DNA of 64,000 bases from Siphonodentalium dalli (taxonomy: Eukaryota > Mollusca > Scaphopoda > Gadilida > Siphonodentaliidae), in assembly GCA_032622095.1 (NCBI GenBank), contig CP136066.1, forward strand, positions 135,501,917 through 135,565,916, read 5' to 3'. The notes beneath the pieces are model-generated. The model saw nothing but the letters and a program-made list of their open reading frames with translations. It did no database searches and was not told where the DNA came from. Shown here piece by piece: positions 1 to 11,936 of the stretch (position 1 is its first letter; each line of letters begins with the position of its first letter). The translations under genes were made by a program, and so were the position numbers.

Positions 1-429
1 TCAATATGATTAAAATACTATAATTCAGCACCATTTGGAATATCTGTCTGAGAAAGTGCCCATAGAGTAGTAGGAAATAGCTGAAATCATAAAAACATAT
101 CCCCCGTTTTGCTCCCAGAATGCAACATAATTCAAACTGAGATATAGTGTTATTCTCCTTCCATTGAAAATAATATACTTTGCAGTACAGTCCATATGAA
201 ACTTAAGCACATAAAACATGCCGGTACCTCAACAAAAACAACATGTTCACAGTTTATTACAAGTTGATAATACAAGGTTTGGAGCTTCCTCCTTCAAATG
301 GTATATAATATGCCATATATTTGATATAATGTGATCTTGGGGTTTGAAAATTAAGTGGGCCTTTAAATACCCATCAAACAAAAGACTAAGGCTGAACATC
401 CCTACAAATTAATGAATGGGACTCAATGA
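1..429. other. No recognisable feature
   Basis: AT-rich sequence without a convincing reading frame, terminal repeat or tandem unit. The short open frame near the left edge has no family resemblance that I can see. Confidence 0.5.
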
Positions 430-562
430 AATAATTACACAACAGCAAGTATCCAGCTCTCAAAGGGGAAATAACTACACAACAGCAAGTGAACATATCC
501 AGCTCTCAAAGGGAAAATACATGTAACTACACAACAGCAAGTATCCAGCTCTCAAAGGGTTA
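430..562 (+). repeat. Three-copy minisatellite
   Basis: Three direct copies of a unit containing ACACAACAGCAAGT followed by ATCCAGCTCTCAAAGGG lie head to tail, with spacings of roughly 37 and 55 bases. The second copy carries a few extra bases (GAACAT) and the third is preceded by AATACATGTA. No gene is associated. From 563 to 1437 I see nothing else. Confidence 0.85.
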
Positions 563-1437
563 AACAAGGGTTATTGTATATTTGAAGAACTATTAATAAG
601 GGTTTACAGTTTAGCTAAACCTACCGTATACATGTTCTGCTTTTGAATAGGTTTTTGTTGTGTATAAAAACATGATTTTAATAGCTAAGATGAGCCATAT
701 ATGTATTGATAAATATATTTTTTGGGACAGATAATTTTGTTACTATCCATTTATTTTATATATTTTCAATGATTTAGTGGCACACTAATGATGAATTTAC
801 CAACATGACTTTGTGTGTTTGTATGTTAGTTACCTACTTGTAGTTAGTTAATTATTTATTTTGGGTTTAATGTTAGTTTCAACAGCTATGTTCATATTGT
901 GACATATATTAAAGAGGAGACCTAAATTCAGGCTATGGCAATCATTTATTACTCCTTCCACTTTTACAAGACTTCTACTTCAGGCAGTGACTACCGAATA
1001 TAACATTTAAAAAAGAATCATCCGTTGACTACTCTATGGTATCTGTATCTGTAATCAATGCTCTACATAGATAGTGATTTATAAGTCCAGTCAATGAAAA
1101 GTAGGTTATCAATGTTGTCACATTTGCTGAGTGAATCATTTCTAAAAAAAAATCTCTTAACTTGAGTTACGGAAAAATGTCAGAGTAGTTGTAAGGCCAA
1201 CAAACATAATATTCAGTATGAGTAGCCTTGAGGGTCAAAGTCTAGGTACCGGTATGTCATTCATCTACCATGAGTGAACTTCTGTGTAATCAAGTGTTTT
1301 ATTTTTTGGAATTTGAATATGGACTTTGGGACAAGCTATTAAACGGATAATAAATTGCTATTAGCCACTCCCTTAATTTTAATGTACATTTTCAGCCAAC
1401 TTGCACTCACTTTTAAAAGTTCAATGACAGGTGGCAT

Positions 1438-2261
1438 ATGCTTACCCAGTTCTGATTAAAACCATACTCAGACTCTAAAAGTACTGAGTCTGATGACAAT
1501 GGGTAGAGATTCCATTACTCACAGCAGGAATTACATATTTGCCAGCCAATCACAATATCCTCATGAACGCGATGTGACCAATCAGGCGACAGTCGCATGG
1601 AATTCCCAAGACAAGGGGAATTCCTTCAGCCGGTGGTGATTCCAGTAAACCCCGCCCAATAGTTATAAATAGCACAATAATTTTTCCGTAGCATGGCTAT
1701 AATGTTTACAAATTCAGGTTTACGACAGCAAATATAACACTGAAAAGCGTATTTAAAGAGTGCAGAATTGACCAATATTACTTAATATGTCAAATATAAT
1801 TGAATCTATTTAAGAAATTCAACATTTAGTACCGAATAATGTAGAAGTCGCGATGTCGTAAATTTATTTAATTTCCGGCATGTGATGATAACTTCAAATT
1901 AAACGAACAAAATATATCTTGTGTCGATTCATTAACGCAATTAAAGTTTGTTAAACTTGGTTAATCTCAGTTAAAATAATGTCACAAGGCGCAGAAGGTA
2001 TTCTGAGAGAATGCGTAGCATCAATATTCCCAGGAAACGAAAGGCTTTCGCTGAAAGTAAACTCTTACACGGAAACGAAACCGATTCTACATTATGTCAA
2101 TCAAAGTTATTTTTAAAGACAAATGTGGGCGGTGACGTCATACTGCAGGGGGTTGTCTGTGGAAGTTATTTATAGTGACAGTAATGCAACAAATAGCGGG
2201 TTTCATCAGACTCAGTACTTTTAGAGTCTGAGTATGGTTTTAATCAGAACTGATGCTTACC
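1438..2261. mobile_element. Mutator-like non-autonomous TIR element, 9-bp TSD
   Basis: The 9-base direct repeat ATGCTTACC occurs at 1438-1446 and 2253-2261 and brackets an 806-base element (1447-2252). Its ends are inverted copies of about 50 bases, starting CAGTTCTGATTAAAACC and containing ACTCAGACTCTAAAAG. Long TIRs with a 9-base target duplication are the hallmark of Mutator-like elements; the superfamily call rests on that alone because there is no transposase. The near-identical TIRs suggest fairly recent activity. Confidence 0.8.
1546..1672 (+). promoter_or_regulatory. Promoter-like CCAAT/GC-box/TATA cluster inside the 1447-2252 element
   Basis: Inside the left half of the TIR element are CCAAT at 1546-1550, CCAAT at 1578-1582, a CCCGCCC GC box overlapping a third CCAAT at 1651-1660, and TATAAATAG at 1664-1672. 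A second cluster in the right half has GGGCGG (2127-2132) directly abutting a full CRE palindrome TGACGTCA (2133-2140), then TTATTTATAG (2166-2175). The motifs are seen; promoter activity is inference. Confidence 0.45.
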
Positions 2262-2320
2262 CAAATGTTCATGGAGATCTAACAAGTGAAACACCAAGTG
2301 TGGCATATGCAAAGTTCATT

Positions 2321-2581
2321 TTAACCCTTTCATGACAGGAGCTGCGCTGTGCAGCATTAAGGATCCTGTGCCAGTGCATTCTCTTTATAATATATATGTG
2401 AGTCTCCCATGGGGAGCCTCACATATATAAGAGAATGCACTGGCTTACAAGGTCAAGGTAAATATTGTTAGGCCAATGTATTCTTATATATAAGGGAGCC
2501 TTGCATATATAAGAGAATGCATTGGCACAGGGTTTTTGCAAAATTTCAGAAAGCTCCAGCCATGGTTATGGTCATGGTTAA
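2321..2581. mobile_element. TTAA-flanked MITE with hairpin core (piggyBac/Kolobok-like)
   Basis: TTAA at 2321-2324 is followed by CCCTTTCATGACAGGAGCTG. The other end reads GAAAGCTCCAGCCATG and finishes at TTAA 2578-2581, a decayed inverted copy. The inside holds a hairpin around 2370-2450, with GAGAATGCACTGG arms, and a second at about 2475-2526. It is the same family as 13890-14116. TTAA duplication with CCC-starting ends suggests piggyBac-type mobilisation; Kolobok is the alternative. Confidence 0.6.
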
Positions 2582-4305
2582 AAGTATTATTTATTGATTT
2601 TATTGGCCTATATTGACCCAGAAGCAAATTGGGATGACAGGATGTGACAACAGAGCATAATTTCATGCTTCAAACTGCCACAGGCCTTTATTAAAAAATT
2701 AAGCCTTTATATGCTGAAATAGCTGGTATACTCCCAGCAGCGGGTTTGGAAGCTATTAATTGGACAAACAAAGGTTTGAACACTCTGTGTGACTTCAAAT
2801 ATATCCTACTAAATGATAAAGTGATTTAAATGTACTCAATACTTATCATAGTAGTATATGATATCACAGGTCAAGTGTATAGTGTGTACTATGAACCTAC
2901 CATAATATTATCTGTTTTGTTATAGTGATACACTTCCAACACATACCACACAACCCATTTGCAGCCACTCAATGGGAATAGAGGACTCTCAGTGCACTAC
3001 ACAAGACATTTTGCTTTTATTGCAATTTAGCTTTTTGCAATACAATTATCATGGGAAGGAATATATAAATGGTTTTGCATTTATCATTTAGTCTATGGGG
3101 TCATTACATGTAGCTGATGTTCAGTTTGTTTGGGGGGCAATATGACTCATGTATAAAGCAGAATAAAATTAAAAGATCGTCAACCACGTGTCCCTCAAAA
3201 TATGGCTTTTTAGTAAGGATTGCCTTTTTTTTTTAAACTCAAAATTCATCAGACTGTGACCAAATTCAAACTTGGCCTTTGTCTTCTGAATATCAAGAGA
3301 TTCAGTTTAATTTAAAAACAATCAAATAACTAAAAGTAAAGTTATCATCCAGAAACCAAATCGGCAAAAAGTCGACAAGGACCATAACTCCGGCAAAAAT
3401 AGGCAAATAAATCCCAGATTGAAACTTGACCTGTAATTTCATATGGTTAATCCACATACCAAATTTAAAAACAATCAGATTAGAAAAACTAATGTTATCA
3501 TCCAGAAACAAAATAATGTGTTGAACTGTGAATTTTAATTTATGTTCCTATGGATCAGCAATTAGCGACTATATACAAAATGGACAACGTGCATCAAACT
3601 GCATCCATGTTTCATTTTCAAATTTCATACTGTAAAACGTTCACCATTATCGACAAAGTCACAAAGTTTGAGTGACATGGAAAAAGTTACTAGACAGTTA
3701 ATGACAAGTTTATGTCATCACTTATAGTGCTACATACATTAAATTCGCCCAAGTGGCAGTAATTGTGCCTGCACCCCCTTCACCCCCACAAAAGCTCAAA
3801 TATCTGCCACTGACTACTATTAATTTAAGTGCAATTTCAAGCCTTTTGTCACATGCAGTTTCATGTTTATAGGCGACTTTATAATGCAAAGCACATGTTC
3901 TGCTGAAATACGACTGGGTGGCTCGAGGCCGAAATTAGCTAAAAATACTTCATGCAATTTTGCACAGTTATAGTTTGCAGTAACATTGGCAATTATGGGC
4001 AGTATTCAATAGTACATGTAAGGACATGTTATACCTACACTGGGAAGAATTAGAGCATGAGTATTCCTTGTTGTATATGAAATAAAACAAAGAACACTGA
4101 CAGTTTATAACTGAGTTCAGAATGGATGTAAAGTAGTCATCGTAAATTTAGCATTTATCACTTGTTTACCTGGGTGTAAATTAGGCCGCATATATGAATG
4201 ATTAATCGACTAACCGTTGACTATAATGCTCAATTAGTCGTGGCAACCCTACACATGTATATGATCATAATTATGAGTCTAAAGTTAGCCTTATTAACAA
4301 ACCTA
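2582..4305. other. Mostly featureless; short repeat pair at 3305-3510
   Basis: About 3305-3510 holds two degenerate units of about 153 bases. Both contain TTTAAAAACAATCA and GTTATCATCCAGAAAC, with CCATAACTCCGG and ACATACCAAATTT between them. The rest contains no frame, TIR or array I can support. Confidence 0.5.
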
Positions 4306-4808
4306 TATTTACATACTAAGTGTGATCATCACTAAATCCAGCATTCCGATTGGTTGGCGCCCACGTGGCTAGTTGCAATTATTTCTCGGTGAATGCGCAA
4401 CAGCTCATAACTGCAAGCTCATAACATCGATACGTCATTTGGGTTTGGAAAGACAAACGCGTAATGTTTTGGGCGCATTTGGATTCGCGCAGGATTGACT
4501 TAATAAATCATCGGGTTTCAATTGTTCCTGTTAACTTTTGCCAAGGGTGCTATGGGATATTTTGGGCTGGTTTTGTCACGATACACTTTTCGATTTAAAT
4601 ACATTTACAAAAGTGGCTTTTTTGCTAAATGTATATAAATATAAGGATTAACTGTCATGTGGACTGTTTTTATGGAGATGTAACCGTGAGGTAAGTGGTC
4701 ATAACTTGTATGTAACACCCTTCGGGTTTTACACAAGTTATGACCACTTACCTCACGGTTACATCTCCATAAAAACAGTCCACATGGCAGTTAATCCTTA
4801 TATATCAT
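4306..4808 (+). mobile_element. Foldback element copy 1 with about 78-bp hairpin arms
   Basis: This copy starts at ATATTTACATACTAAGTG and shares about 340 bases of body with 5508-5870. It ends in a very long hairpin: the left arm (about 4641-4718) and right arm (about 4727-4804) are inverted copies with only a few differences, separated by a tiny loop around CCCTTCGGG. Arms run from AAGGATTAACTG through ATGGAGATGTAACCGTG to CATAACTTGT. There is no coding capacity. I see nothing in 4809-5507. Confidence 0.8.
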
Positions 4809-5507
4809 TGCCATCAGTATAACCATAAGTCTAGCCCTAATCATAATTGGAAACCTCATGAAAATCCCAGCAATAATACTAACTATAACCATATCAACAA
4901 CCCGTACAATGAATATATCAACAATCAGTACCTAAAAATATCACTGCCCTAACGCCAACAGTTGTATAAAATCATTGTAAAAAAACAAGATTTGAGATGG
5001 CATAGTCAAAGAAGAGAGATTTTGGCTTTTTTGTTTGGAGTTGTTCGCATACCAGTACGTCTAATTAATAATATATAACAATCTTTTGGACTATATTGTT
5101 AAACTTTGTCCTATTATTTCTGACGGAGCTCTGAGAATGATAACAGCTGAAAGGTGTTGGGCAGACGAATGTGCCATTGGCCCACCGATGGTTATGAAAC
5201 AAACGATTCAAGAATGATAATATAAAACTCTATTTCTATATTTCATCGGAAGGAACGGCTTCTAACAAGCAATTATTCATTTTCTCCAGAAGACAATGTT
5301 TGAGTCTCTCCTGTGTTTTATTGGTAAAAACTCACGAGGATTGCAATGTTTCAAAATTTTGAAATATTTTATTCAATTTCACACAAAGTTGATATTTTTG
5401 CCACAAAGGATTTATATGATATATATACTAGTAGATACATGAAAGCGATATGAATAGTTGAAAATGGTTGCTATAGTATGCCTACGAGAATGACCTTCAT
5501 TCATGTA

Positions 5508-5996
5508 TATTTACATACTAAGTGTTGTCATCACTAAATCCAGCATTCTGATTGGTCGGCGCCCACGTGGCTAGTTGCAGTTATTTCTCGGTGAATGCGC
5601 AACGGCTCATAACACCAAGCTCATAACACCATCGATACGTCATTGGGTTTGGAAAGACGAACGCGTAATGTTTTGGGTGCATTTGGACTCGCGCAGGATT
5701 GACTTAATACATCATCGGGTTTCAATATGAAGAGAAATTGTTCCTATTAACTTTTGCCAAGGGTGCTATTGGGTATTTTGGGCTGTTTTTGTCACGATAC
5801 ACTTTTCGATTTAAATACATTTACAAAAGTGGCTTTTTCGCTAAATGTATATAAATATAAGGATTAACTGCACATGTCATGTGGACTATTTTTATGGAGA
5901 TGTAACCGTGAGGTAAGTGGTCATAACTTGTATGTAAAACCCTTCGGGTTTTACACAAGTTATGTCCACTTACCTCACGATTACATCTCCATAACA
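5508..5996 (+). mobile_element. Foldback element copy 2, left part
   Basis: A direct second copy of the 4306-4808 element, about 1.2 kb downstream. The left arm is complete and the right arm is followed as far as ACATCTCCATAA at 5996, where it stops. The missing remainder of the same arm (AAAACAGTCCACATGACAG and onward) reappears at 8873-8905, so the element is split by about 2.88 kb of inserted or rearranged repeat DNA. Confidence 0.75.
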
Positions 5997-6147
5997 AGGG
6001 GTACGCATCTAAGATGCTTTTGTCGAGTTGTTTGGCAGTCAAACCAAACTTCTACCAATAAGGTGCACAACCCCCGGGAAAAAAGATGGACGATGGTATA
6101 TTATTGCAATAGACCTATATATTACACTAACGGTGATAAAATTGTGA

Positions 6148-6957
6148 TTAAAATAGACAAACTAAGACCCATAACTCCGGAAAAAAAATTCAGACAAACC
6201 AGGTTTTCGAACTCGTCAAAGATATTGTTGCAATTTTAGACTCATATACCAAATATTGTTTAAATCGGTTAATATTTCATTGAGTTATCGTGCTAACAGT
6301 GATTAAATTGCTAAAAATAGACAAACTAAGACCCATAACTCCGCGAAAAAATTTTGGACAAACGTGGTTTTCGATCTCGTCCGAGATATTGTTGCAGGAC
6401 ACTCATACACCAAATATTGTTGAGATCGGTTAATATTTCATAGAGTTATCGCGCTAACGGTGATAACATTGCTAAAAATAGACAAACTAAGACCATAACT
6501 CCGCGAAAATAACTCGGACAAACCTGGTTTTCGAACTCGTCTGAGATATTGTTGCAGGAGACTCATATACCAAATATTGTTGAAATCAGTTAATATTTCA
6601 TTGAGTTATCGCGTTAACGGTGATAAAATTGCTAAAAATAGACAAACTAAGACCCATAACTCTGCGAAAAAAATTCGGACAAACCTTGTTTTCGAACTCG
6701 TCCGAGATATTGTTGCAGGAGACTTATATACCAAATATTGTTGAAATCGGTTAATATTTCATCGAGTTATCGTGCTAACGGTGATAAAATTGTTAAAAAT
6801 AGACAAACTAAGACCCATAACTCCGGATTTTTTTTTCGGACAAACCTGGTTTTCGACCTCGTCCGAGATATTGTTGCAAGAGTCTCATATACCAAATATT
6901 GTTGAAATTGGTTAATATTTGCGTGAGTTATCGCGCTATCGGTGAAAAACCTAACTA
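6148..6957 (+). repeat. Five-copy tandem array, about 161-bp unit
   Basis: The anchor ACTAAGACC recurs at 6161, 6325, 6486, 6646 and 6807, giving spacings of 164, 161, 160 and 161. Each unit carries CATAACTCC, GACAAACCTGGTTTTCG, CTCGTCCGAGATATTGTTGC, then ATACCAAATATTGTTG and AAATCGGTTAATATTTC. It sits inside the segment that splits foldback copy 2. Open frames here are by-products of the repeat. Confidence 0.9.
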
Positions 6958-7690
6958 ACGAGAGGCCGATCACGATCGGCAGATGTTAACCCATTCCTTG
7001 GCGATAAAAATTTACTACCGGTATGATCAGAATCATAAATGAGAGTTTTGGTTTTGAATTATAGAGTATACTGTATGTACTATTATAGACAAATGTACAT
7101 AACACAAATTATTGGAATGTATGGGTCACAGGCATTTATATAAGAGAATGCACTGGTACAGGATATGTAATGCTAAATCACCACACCACAGCCTTGGGTT
7201 AAATGTGAAACGTGTGACCTGAACATGGAATAATATAGCAGAGCGTCAACAAATCTCAGGAATTGTTTATGTTGAACAATGACCTCTCTATTAAACCAAT
7301 ATTAAACAATTATAATGACCTCAGACCATCTGAAGATATAACTCTGCAGCACAGATGTCCAAGTCTACTGCTAATATAATGTGATGTTTATTGTTGAATC
7401 TTTATTTTAAATTAGATACCATAGCTTTCTTTATCAGATTATTTGCACATTGGCATAAGAGACATCAGAAAATGATATAGTCTTATCAATAGCTCCAAAG
7501 GAATGGCATGGAATTGGTGAATTTGATTTAATGTTGCTCCAAACAGATTTACCAGTACATAGCACAAGATTTTGGACCGATTTAAACAAATTTGGTGTGG
7601 TGATTCGGGGTACCCTTGGCAGAGTTATAATGGTGTTAGTTTTTCAAATTTTCAAACTTAAAAAAATAATTGTTTTTAATTATTAAAAAA
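6958..7690 (+). repeat. Dispersed repeat (GCCGATCACGATCGGC family), copy 1
   Basis: It begins at a short palindrome GCCGATCACGATCGGC and continues through GCAGATGTTAACC, AATCATAAATGAGAGTTTTG and AAGAGAATGCACTGG to GGGTACCCTTGGCAGAG. Essentially the same order recurs at 11937-12745, and its start recurs at 19878. Copy 2 has insertions of about 100 bases relative to this one. The class is unknown. Confidence 0.7.
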
Positions 7691-7749
7691 AAGGGACACA
7701 TTGGGAATCTTTTTAATCAACTTGTATCATAATCATCAATATCTAAATG

Positions 7750-8060
7750 AAAACAAGTGGTCAATCCGGACATCACAATAAGTGTACCATACTCTGGTAT
7801 AGGTACACATAAAAATCTAAATAAATTAATGAATCAATAGGGGCAAAGAGGGTGTCAAAATAAACCAATATAAAATGAGACATGGTATCAGACAGATGAA
7901 AGTATCAGGAATGTTACAGAAATCCATGCAAGTGAATGAGGAGAAACCTGGAGATATAACAGAAGAATTATTAATTGAAATTTCAAATGAGAACATCCCC
8001 AGAAATGAACAATAGACTATTCCAATTAAAACATTAGAACTGAATGGGACAGTCCATTGA
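7750..8060 (+). repeat. Dispersed repeat shared with 20255-20480
   Basis: CAAGTGGTCAATCC, GTGTACCATACT, AAAATCTAAATA, AAAGTATCAGGAATGTT and AAATCCATGCAAGTGAA recur in the same order at 20258-20480. In the second copy this follows a GACA-type microsatellite. The 63400-63480 segment holds the start of the same family in reverse. No function is apparent. Confidence 0.6.
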
Positions 8061-8239
8061 ATCATGATTGGGTTACACTTACAGCTTCACCACTATCATA
8101 GAGCTATGTTGTATATACAGTGGCTAAAAATAACTAATATTTCAATAAGAGATCACTTCTGCAGTCTCTCATATTGCAGTTAAGCTGCATTATTGGTAGT
8201 TAATTGTAATCTACCTGGGTTATCAAAAACTAAAATCTG

Positions 8240-8700
8240 TTCAATTCTTAGTTGAAAAAGGGCCATAACTCTGGTATAACAAATCAGATCTAACCCATAT
8301 TTGAACTTGATCTGTATTTTGAGTTGAGAAACTCACATACAAAATTTGGTTTCTATCAGTTGAAAATTGTAGATTTATCGAAACATGCATGAATTCTATG
8401 TCAAAGGGCCATAACTCCATTAAAAAATATCGGATCAAACCCATATTCGAACTCGATATGTATTTTGGGCTGAGCAACTAGCCTACCAAATTTGGTTAAG
8501 GTCAGATGAATTTTTTTTTAGTTATGGCAGCATGCATGAATTCTAAGTTGAAAAAGGGCCATAACTCTGTAACAAAATCTCGGATCAAACCCAAATTCGA
8601 TGTATTTTGGGCTGAGAAACCCATATACAAAATTTGGTTTCGATCGATTAGAAAATGTTTGATGGGTAATGGGTATGGGTAAACATAAAAACCATCTAAG
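8240..8700 (+). repeat. Three-copy tandem array, about 148-bp unit
   Basis: GGGCCATAACTC recurs at 8260, 8406 and 8556 (spacings 146 and 150). Each unit continues with GATCAAACCCATATT-like sequence, TGTATTTTGGGCTGAG and CAAATTTGGTT followed by a GATC-like step. Related single units lie at 20040-20240 and 21600-21710, and reverse-strand units at 63590-63850. Confidence 0.85.
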
Positions 8701-8834
8701 ATGGATAACTCTTGTAAAAAAGCTCGGACATGACCCATTTTCTACAGGCAGTAAATAGTCATTGGGAGCAACTGCCACACCAAAATTTTTTGGAATCCGT
8801 TCACAAATGTCAAAGTTATAAGGCATTCTTTAGG

Positions 8835-8862
8835 TCCGCCCGCCCGCCCGCCGCCCCTCGCC
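8835..8862. repeat. (CCCG)n microsatellite
   Basis: A short GC-rich run of CCCG units followed by GCCGCCCCTCGCC. It lies immediately before the resumption of the foldback right arm at 8873. Confidence 0.9.
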
Positions 8863-8872
8863 AAACCAAAAA

Positions 8873-8905
8873 CAGTCCACATGACAGTTAATCCTTATAT
8901 AAATA
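8873..8905 (+). mobile_element. Foldback element copy 2, remainder of right arm
   Basis: AAAACAGTCCACATGACAG then TTAATCCTTATAT is the exact distal part of the right hairpin arm of copy 1 (4771-4804). It is the part missing from copy 2 at 5996. Its position marks the far edge of the material inserted into copy 2. Confidence 0.75.
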
Positions 8906-9059
8906 CACACTGTTTTTGCCAAGAGGGCAGTTGGAAAACAAGATATATCTTTGCTATATTTTATGCAGAAACAGTGCCACATTTTTACCATTTCATAAAT
9001 CAGCTTTTTGAAATCTGAACAAGAAAATTGCAAAATCCTAACATCTAGACCGGCTTCAA

Positions 9060-9470
9060 GCTTTCCTAGTGTTGGAAATTTCAACCCTGACTCTTTAAGT
9101 TTGGAAAATGTTCAAGTGATGACCAAATGTAGGAAATTTTATTTCTTAAATTAACTAGCAGTTTTTGACTGGCCACGGGGGAGGGACCAGGACAAATCTT
9201 TCCGAGTGTTGGAAATTTCCAACCTGACCAGACCTGATACCCCCTGATGTTGGAATATTTAGAAAAATTTAAGAAAGTATGCAAGTGTTGGTCTAAAAGC
9301 AACAAATTATTCCCTAATAAATTGTTGGAATTACAAGACCAATTTCAACTTATGGTTGGTATGAAATGTCCAACTAATGTTGTGTCAGGTATGAAATTTC
9401 CAACTGTTGAAAATTTTGACCAAAGTTGTGGGGGGGGGGGGGTGACACACCCCCACCAACCCCCCCCCCC
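9060..9470. repeat. Dispersed repeat fragment with G-run/C-run
   Basis: GTTGGAAATTTC, GGTATGAAATTTCCAACT and AAATTTTGACCAAAGTTG recur at 10980-11175 and 26640-26860. A run of 13 G at 9430-9442 is followed within about 10 bases by C runs (9450-9470), so this stretch could form a hairpin or a quadruplex. No gene is present. Confidence 0.6.
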
Positions 9471-9583
9471 TGTTACCATGTCCCTGTCAAAGATAGGAGA
9501 ATCACCTTCAGGTATTGGCTAAAAGTCCATGATTTTGATAAAAGTGCAAAAATTCCATGCTCAGTTTCAAGCTGCATATCTTG

Positions 9584-9956
9584 TTTAAAGTGATGTGAAA
9601 CACTCCGGTAGGGTGATCAAATAGAAATGGAGAATATTCTTCAAAGTAGTTATTTTTACAAATATTATATCTAAATTGACAACACACACCGACATTCTTA
9701 TATATTAATTAAATGCAGTGACTGCCGATGGCGAAATCGTTATCGTTATTTTATCGCTGATAGAAGCATCCCGATTCGAGTAGTAAATATTTACAATTTC
9801 GCGTAGTTCAGGCAATGTTTTCTATGGAGTGGTACGGTCGATTTGCTTGAAAATTTCAGTGTTGTTACTAGAATGCTACATTCCTCCAGTTGACATAGCA
9901 CCTGAATACTAACTTATCAGTTTCACGCACCGAACAAGTACATAATATGTCTTTAA
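9584..9956 (+). mobile_element. TTAA-ended short element, stand-alone copy
   Basis: Runs from TTTAAAGTGATGTGAAACAC to GTACATAATATGTCTTTAA. The ends are imperfect inverted copies beginning TTAAAG. The same segment is embedded in the two hAT-like copies at 32622-32894 (same orientation, with an internal deletion of about 100 bases) and 39761-40130. Here it has unrelated flanks, so it moves on its own. No frame is credible. I see nothing in 9957-10486. Confidence 0.65.
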
Positions 9957-10486
9957 GAATTGTGAGTAAAACAATAGCGAAAGCAGTATCAGGCAACACA
10001 AAACCTCTATCACTTCGCGAATGGACCAAGATGTTCGGTTTTAAATAGGAATGAGCACTGCAAAATCATTTCCAACATAATGAGGTCCAGCTTGGTGGAA
10101 ATTATTCATTATTCGATCAGGACTCCTTTCGGTTAGTGGTTATTGATTGTACACATGAAAGAACAGGGGGCGTATACTTCAGATTCCCAATACCTGTATT
10201 TGAGTCGAGGAAAACGCATCCAATACTATGCATGCACACCTGTAATTGAACAGTGCAGACAACTCCCTGTGACGGTAAATTATTATAGCAGACAAAACGA
10301 GTACTATAGATCTCTGTTTGTTAATGGTGCAGATGAACAATTGTTATAAGGTAAAGGGATATTACTTTAATGCTTCGCGATTGGAAAGGAAAACTTATGG
10401 CACATTCACATGTAGCTGCAAGAAAATGTTGGATATGCCCATGTGACTTTAATACTTGACCGATGCAAAAAAAAATACAGGATTAC

Positions 10487-11180
10487 TGTCAGGAATATAT
10501 CACAGGGAGACAATGCACTGATATGTTATCACTGTGATACGTGTTCACCTTGATGGTGGTCATCGGTATCCGTTAAATAATCTCTCATGGATATGCTTGT
10601 AACAGTTCATGTGCTTGGGTTATGATCCACCAATTTTATAGTCTGTTTCAAAAACTGATTTCGAAATTCCTTTTTAATATAGGGATATGTGTGCAGAGAC
10701 ATAGATAGAAGGTTTCCGTTGATGGAGGATGTCCATGTGGGATTTCTAACTGTACCCCCTTGAACCAGGCCAAACTCCCAAGGTGACATAATTCAATTTG
10801 CGTAACAGATCAATAATAATAAATCAATAATTAAATTCCCCTGGGTTTAAATTTCCCAGCTGGTACCTCATGTGCCTTGTGTTTGAATTATTTGACCTGG
10901 GTTTAAATTTCCCAGCTGGTACCTCATGTGCCTTGTGTTTGAATTATTTGACTTGATACTGGGGGAGGGAGGGACCTAGATGAAATTTCAAACTAATAAT
11001 TTGACCAAAAGTAAGAAGAAATGCAAATGTTGGTCTAAAATAACAAATTCCACATACATTACTGATTGGAAAATCAGACTACAAAGATAATTTAACCCAT
11101 TGTTGGTGTGAAATTTCCAACTAATAGTTTGTCAGGTATGAAATTTCCAACTGGTGAAATATTTGACCATCGTTGACCGG
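10487..11180. repeat. Dispersed repeat shared with 26222-26862
   Basis: GATATGTTATC, GGTCATCGGTATCCGTTAAATAATC, AACAGTTCATGTG and TTGAACCAGGCCAAACTCC have counterparts in the same order at 26222-26862. A 60-base stretch (GGGTTTAAATTTCCCAGC and onward) is also directly duplicated within it at about 10842-10955. Not classified. 11181-11936 holds a 113-codon plus frame with no family resemblance and nothing else. Confidence 0.6.
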
Positions 11181-11936
11181 GGCTGTTCCCATGTCACCAC
11201 ACATCACTATGTTTGGTAACATGATCATCGCCATCTAAACCACTGCGTTCTCACGTGTGTAATCTTTGCAGCAAGAAAATATCATGGCAAAATTGCAACC
11301 GATACTCTCTTTCAGATATTTTCTTGCAGCTACTTCTTCAAATGGCGAACTTTTTGGATCATACAAGGGTAAGACCAAGATCACTTTCAATTAGATACGT
11401 ACATTGTAAAATAAACATCAAAATATATATCTTAGACAGAATATGCATTGAAAATGGTCACAAAATGACGTATAATTACATAATCAGCGGGACTGAAGGG
11501 GTCTCGTTCTTTCTGCAGTTTTGGGAGCGTTATACTTCGGTTCTCCTTGTGTATGCATATAACGGCCCAAATATTTCTGAGCCAGAAGTTTATTAAAGTT
11601 GATAGGACATACACAAAAACAGCGAAATCAATACAAAAACTGTAGTTCGGTTGGAAATAATGATAGGAAAATTAGCTTGTTAAAGGCGGCAAGGTTGGGA
11701 CACGGGAAGGGGCACGCTGTCTCTCAGTCATTCTATTTAAAAATATTATGCATGCAAAAGTCCACACATAAGATGGCTTGTGCTTGATGAAAAATTGGGC
11801 AAAATGGAGAAGTGTGATTAAATTATACGACTGACACCACAGTTTCATTAATTTTCAAACATCAAAGTTGAAAACATTTTATTGAAAAAAATGGCCTTTT
11901 TAAAAAAGTGAAAACAAAACAAATGACAATTTTAAC

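Noticed and set aside
11255-11596. 113-codon plus frame
   Set aside because: No motif, no repeat of the frame elsewhere, and composition typical of chance frames in AT-rich DNA.
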